Assembly (NCBI GenBank): GCA_964393525.1
Contig: CAYMTV010000009.1
Coordinates: 1 to 35,382 of the forward strand
Length of the DNA stretch: 35,382 bases
Direction of reading: 5' to 3'
Source of the DNA: CAYMTV01 sp964393525
GTDB taxonomy: Bacteria; Patescibacteriota; Microgenomatia; Daviesbacterales; UBA10151
The position numbers and the translations under genes are program-made. The first letter of the stretch is position 1; the number at the start of each line of letters is the position of its first letter. A model generated the notes under the pieces. That model was given only the letters and a program-made list of their open reading frames with translations. It had not been told where the DNA came from and made no database searches. Of this stretch, positions 34,920 through 35,382 are shown in pieces.

Positions 34920-35382
34920 TGTTTAAGGAGTATTACTCTCGCTGGAGATCCATCAATATCAATCAATCTTAAGGGTAGACAATAGAGGATGTACTCTCCT
35001 TCTTCCGTTCGGGACAAATCTAGTCCTTCTACAATAATAATGTCGTTTTTTAGAAGTGAGGTATGAGCTCGTAAGTCTCTTGACCCTTTTTGTTTAATAG
35101 ATAGAGAATCAATTCCCACAAGGCTTACTCCAATTTCTGAGAGATATTCCGCTCCGTCTCCTGCAAGATAAACATAGTCTTCATAGAATTTTTCAAATCC
35201 TCGCTTTGAATTACCTGTTTTGATTAAGATTCTTTCTTTGGAGTTAATATTTTTCTTTTTTAATTCTTCGGCTGTTACGGAGCCTTGGGAGTGGGAAAAA
35301 TCCAAAACTCTGCAGGAACCAATTAAAACATTAAGATCTATCTGATCCAAAGTTTTGCCGTTTGGGAATATATGGGAGGGTG
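34916..35382 (-). CDS. Cyclase-family protein (kynurenine formamidase-like), 5' end outside window
   Basis: The minus-strand frame runs open to the window end, so the N-terminus is missing. Reading from the edge it begins PSHIFPNGKTLDQIDLNVLIGSC. The PSH is the end of the HxGTHxDxPxH metal motif of this family. Further conserved parts are ILIKTGNS, YLAGDGAEYLSEIGVSLVGIDSLSI, AHTSLLKNDIIIVEGLDLS and a C-terminal LPLRLIDIDGSPARVILL. Relatives hydrolyse N-formylkynurenine or similar amides; in an organism of this kind the true substrate is uncertain. About 155 residues are visible. Confidence 0.85.
   Translation of the reverse strand, partial: PSHIFPNGKTLDQIDLNVLIGSCRVLDFSHSQGSVTAEELKKKNINSKERILIKTGNSKRGFEKFYEDYVYLAGDGAEYLSEIGVSLVGIDSLSIKQKGSRDLRAHTSLLKNDIIIVEGLDLSRTEEGEYILYCLPLRLIDIDGSPARVILLKQ

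Overview
The window is a ribosomal-protein region of a low-GC bacterium that looks like a member of the Candidate Phyla Radiation (Patescibacteria, probably Microgenomates-like). The sequence supports this in three ways: the spc operon has no rpmD (L30) between rpsE and rplO, a known trait of this radiation; the reading frames are short and tightly packed; and the flanks carry typical small accessory genes, such as a secreted protein with an RGFAHL-type N-terminus. The assignment is an inference, because there is no rRNA in the window.

Layout. 1-4.8 kb: the 3' part of fusA, four small genes (two unrecognised, one membrane protein, one slipin) and tuf with a long structured leader and a terminator. 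4.8-6.1 kb: rpsJ, a small gene with a sigma-region-4-like C-terminus, an 11-codon remnant of a second rpsJ end, and about 500 bases of non-coding palindromes. 6.1-22.7 kb: one long + strand cluster in the order L3, L4, L23, L2, S19, L22, S3, L16, L29, S17, L14, L24, L5, S14, S8, L6, L18, S5, L15, SecY, Adk, Map, IF-1, L36, S13, S11, S4, RpoA, L17, L13, S9. It is interrupted by a 100-N gap in rpmJ, and secY carries an in-frame TAA. 22.7-35.4 kb: single genes or short operons on both strands. These are small membrane proteins, a ferredoxin-reductase-like flavoprotein, TsaC, a VanX-type dipeptidase, a CapA-like protein, PspC, an M48 protease, an MFS transporter, a DUF167 protein, a GT39-like membrane enzyme, a lone FtsK-gamma domain, a phosphodiester glycosidase, MetK, an EEP-family hydrolase and a cyclase-family protein cut by the window end.

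Two patterns run through the window. First, many gene junctions in the ribosomal cluster carry arrays of 7-base units. Each junction has largely its own unit sequence. They often occur as two inverted arrays that would fold into a hairpin with mismatches falling every few bases, they usually begin at the upstream stop codon, and some extend into the coding tails of L22, L29 and S17. Second, about a dozen genes outside the long operon have a promoter (TTGACA-like, 17 bases, TATAAT-like) placed so close to the start codon that the mRNA would have no leader or one of only a few bases. The tuf and L3 genes are the opposite, with long folded leaders.

Other points worth checking are the GAA-to-TAA change in secY, the rpsJ remnant, REP-like palindromes (one inside the rpsQ coding tail and one supplying the ribosome binding site of rplR), and the palindrome cluster between the vanX-like and capA-like genes.
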